NCBI GenBank assembly: GCA_023437755.1
Contig: JAEZFJ010000008.1
Location: 1-8,005 of the forward strand
Reading direction: 5' to 3'
Length of the DNA stretch: 8,005 bases
From: Pseudomonadota bacterium
Lineage (GTDB): Bacteria > Pseudomonadota > Alphaproteobacteria > Rhizobiales > Devosiaceae
Positions within the stretch are counted from its first letter, which is position 1. The number at the start of each line of letters is the position of its first letter. The translations under genes were made by a program, and so were the position numbers. The notes beneath the pieces are model-generated. The model was not told where the DNA came from. It made no database searches and saw only the letters and a list, made by a program, of their open reading frames with translations. Positions 6,938 to 8,005 of this stretch are shown in pieces.

Positions 6938-7077
6938 CTAGTTGGACTGTGCGACGGGGTTGTGACCGAGGGTCACATTCGTTTTACGCAGCAGCCCGGC
7001 CAGCGTTTGGCGTCTCGATGACAGGTGCGTACGTTGTCGGAACCGGCATGGAGGGTGAAGGTCTGCGAAGCGATCAT
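6938..7077 (-). CDS. Possible tiny gene, perhaps frameshifted
   Basis: From ATG 7077 on the minus strand the frame reads 34 residues (MIASQTFTLHAGSDNVRT..., stop at 6975-6973). A strong purine-rich ribosome site, AAGGAAAG, has its GG 7 bases before the ATG. The first 18 codons have mostly G/C third positions. After about 7025 the reading becomes Cys- and basic-rich with poorer codon use. The -1 shifted frame there reads SSRRQTLAGLLRKTNVTLG followed by HNPVAQSN and a TAG at 6940-6938, which looks more protein-like. The original gene may have been about 47 residues, with a one-base indel at about 7024-7030. No slippery site for programmed shifting is seen. Function unknown, and the gene itself is uncertain. 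Confidence 0.35.
6961..6977. repeat. Perfect inverted repeat, 7-base arms
   Basis: TGTGACC-GAG-GGTCACA. On the plus strand it is followed by TTCGTTTT and could act as a weak terminator. The outer TGTGA/TCACA halves recall a CRP/FNR-type site, but the spacing is 7 and not 6 bases. It overlaps the end of the possible tiny minus-strand gene. Confidence 0.45.
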
Positions 7078-7108
7078 CTTCTTTCCTTTCCTGCTGGTTG
7101 ACGGACAA

Positions 7109-7128
7109 GCATCGGCAAGTGCCGATGC
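7109..7128. repeat. Perfect inverted repeat, 9-base arms
   Basis: GCATCGGCA (7109-7117) and TGCCGATGC (7120-7128) separated by AG. As RNA it forms an 8-bp stem with a 4-base loop. It sits about 30 bases upstream of the start of the possible tiny minus-strand gene, so it would fall in its leader. It may be an operator or an RNA structure. Confidence 0.55.
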
Positions 7129-7142
7129 AGGAGCAACATAGG

Positions 7143-7162
7143 GGTGTTTGCCGACAAACACC
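7143..7162. repeat. Perfect inverted repeat, 8-base arms
   Basis: GGTGTTTG (7143-7150) and CAAACACC (7155-7162) flank the 4-base centre CCGA, which reads TCGG on the minus strand. It lies 14 bases from the preceding palindrome. The minus-strand transcript would carry both as tandem hairpins. As DNA it has the size and symmetry of an operator for a dimeric repressor. Confidence 0.55.
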
Positions 7163-7202
7163 AGCCCTCCGAATCCAGACTTTCGACCAATGACGCAAAA
7201 TA

Positions 7203-7220
7203 CTGCTCGAAATCGGGCAG
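7203..7220. repeat. Imperfect hairpin with 7-bp stem
   Basis: CTGCTCG (7203-7209) pairs with CGGGCAG (7214-7220), with one T-G wobble and loop AAAT. Weaker than the two palindromes to its left. Confidence 0.3.
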
Positions 7221-7342
7221 ACAAAACCGAGATCGGTTGCGCTGAATTTGACGTACGTGCCTCTAAGACCGCGACTTGAAACGATGTAACCAATCTGCTG
7301 TTGTCGAGGGCTGAAGCGTCACAACCGGCGAACAGCCGGGTC

Positions 7343-7348
7343 GAGGGG
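7343..7348 (+). promoter_or_regulatory. Ribosome binding site deciding a TTG start for the LacI-type gene
   Basis: GAGGGG spaced 8 bases from TTG at 7357. The alternative in-frame GTG at 7399 has only AGG-like bases very close to it. Confidence 0.55.
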
Positions 7349-7356
7349 TAGAAAAA

Positions 7357-8005
7357 TTGTCCGATTCTGAGGTCACGGCCGCCAAGGGCAGGCGAGGAGT
7401 GAAGCCATCTGGCAAACCCACGCTCAAGACCATCGCGCAGATGACCGGTCTTGCCGTCACCACCATCTCGCGAGCGCTCAACAATGCCCCGGAACTGGCA
7501 CAGGAGACCCGCGACCGCGTGCAGAAGATCGCCGCCGAGATCGGCTACCTGCCGGACCGCGCGGCACTGCGCCTCAAGACAGGCCGTACCCATGTGATTT
7601 CGCTGGTGCTGGAGCCAGACGAGCAGATCTACGGGTTCGGCTCTTCCATCGTGTCCGGCCTGACGGAGGCCCTGCGGGACACCGCCTATCACCTGGTGAT
7701 CACGCCGCTGTTCCGCGGCGTCTCTCCGATCGAGCCGATCCGGCACCTGGTGCGCAATCGCATGGCCGACGGCGTGATCTTCTCCAAGGCCGAGAGCTTC
7801 GACGAGCGCATCCGCTACCTGCTCGACAACGACGTCCCCTTTGTCAGCCACGGCCGCTCCGCCTGGCCGGACCCGCACCCGTGGGTGGACTTCGATAACG
7901 AGGCCTATGCCTATGGGGCGGTGAAACGGCTGGCCGAAAAGGGGTGCCGCCGGGTTTCGGTGGTGCTGCCCGAAAGTGCTCTGACCTACACTGACCACCT
8001 GCGCT
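7357..8005 (+). CDS. LacI family transcriptional repressor, AglR-like (3' end off window)
   Basis: A sugar-responsive DNA-binding repressor; 216 residues are visible from a TTG start. The N-terminal LacI helix-turn-helix is TLKTIAQMTGLAVTTISRAL (22-41), where VTTISRAL is the recognition helix. It is followed by the hinge helix region YLPDRAALRLKTGRT (64-78). The sugar-binding periplasmic-binding-like core begins at HVISLVLEPDEQ (79-90), and RMADGVIFSK (135-144) and PFVSHGR (161-167) are typical for the family. The wording of the core (TGRTHVISLVL, HLVITPLFR, HGR, DFDNEAYAYGA) resembles alpha-glucoside regulators of the AglR type, a family-level impression from memory. TTG 7357 has the better ribosome site. 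GTG 7399 would shorten the protein by 14 residues and leave the DNA-binding domain intact. It probably controls sugar-uptake genes to its right. Confidence 0.93.
   Translation, partial: MSDSEVTAAKGRRGVKPSGKPTLKTIAQMTGLAVTTISRALNNAPELAQETRDRVQKIAAEIGYLPDRAALRLKTGRTHVISLVLEPDEQIYGFGSSIVSGLTEALRDTAYHLVITPLFRGVSPIEPIRHLVRNRMADGVIFSKAESFDERIRYLLDNDVPFVSHGRSAWPDPHPWVDFDNEAYAYGAVKRLAEKGCRRVSVVLPESALTYTDHLR

Larger units (their letters stand above)
6857..7356. other. Palindrome-rich intergenic region (500 bases)
   Basis: It lies between the 74-residue gene and the LacI-type gene. It contains inverted repeats at 6961-6977, 7109-7128, 7143-7162 and 7203-7220, and one possible tiny minus-strand gene (6973-7077, perhaps extending by frameshift to 6938). 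The stretch 7221-7356 upstream of the LacI gene contains TTGAAACGATGTAACC (7276-7291), which shares the AAACGAT core with the putative operator at 2649-2665. No tRNA-like fold was recognised. Confidence 0.6.

Noticed and set aside
6961..6977. CRP/FNR binding site
   Set aside because: The half-sites TGTGA and TCACA are 7 bases apart, while CRP sites need 6. It is not placed before an obvious promoter.
6938..7198. 86-codon Cys-rich frame on the minus strand, tempting as a small metal-binding or secreted peptide
   Set aside because: No ribosome site at its start, and the Cys-rich part runs through the palindromes at 7109-7162. Only the last about 27 codons look coding and are treated as the possible frameshifted end of the tiny gene.
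6973..7998. Long 341-codon open frame on the minus strand opposite the LacI-type gene
   Set aside because: It lies antisense to a clear LacI-family gene whose motifs are intact, and its protein is His/Arg/Val-rich with no recognisable domain. It is a product of GC bias. Only its last 34 codons (from 7077) have their own ribosome site.

Overview
The window is GC-rich and compactly coded, with Shine-Dalgarno-type starts, sugar ABC permeases, Gfo/Idh/MocA and LacI-type genes. This is typical of Alphaproteobacteria of the order Hyphomicrobiales (Rhizobiales). A Devosia-like soil or plant-associated heterotroph is my best guess, but that is inference from gene style and not from a marker gene. No rRNA, tRNA, insertion sequence, phage gene or CRISPR array was seen.

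Left block (1-2597, minus strand): a leftward sugar-catabolic operon. Its first gene is a Gfo/Idh/MocA-family NAD(P)-dependent oxidoreductase, followed 13 bases later by a MalF/UgpA-type ABC permease and then, with a 4-base ATGA overlap, by a MalG/UgpE-type permease that runs off the left edge. A promoter with a TTGACA box, and an imperfect palindrome resembling a LacI-family operator just downstream of its -10 box, lie in the 336-base gap before the oxidoreductase. The operon is therefore probably substrate-inducible through a LacI-type repressor.

Middle block (2934-6614, plus strand): an MFS transporter of the YbjJ type, an M81/MlrC-family metallopeptidase starting 2 bases after it, and, after a 199-base spacer with a stem-loop, an EamA/DMT-type permease. 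The first two are almost certainly co-transcribed. The third may belong to the same unit or have its own promoter. A stem-loop with a T-rich tail follows the third gene.

Right block (6632-8005): a small 74-residue protein of unknown function on the minus strand, convergent with the EamA gene. Next comes a roughly 500-base region with several good inverted repeats and a possible tiny, perhaps frameshifted, minus-strand gene. Last is the first 216 residues of a LacI-family repressor that resembles AglR-type regulators and continues past the right edge.

The genes are mostly of well-known families. I did not find convincing evidence of a new defence, mobile or RNA-guided system. The least explained parts are the palindrome-rich region 6914-7356 and the substrate of the MFS-MlrC-EamA cluster.
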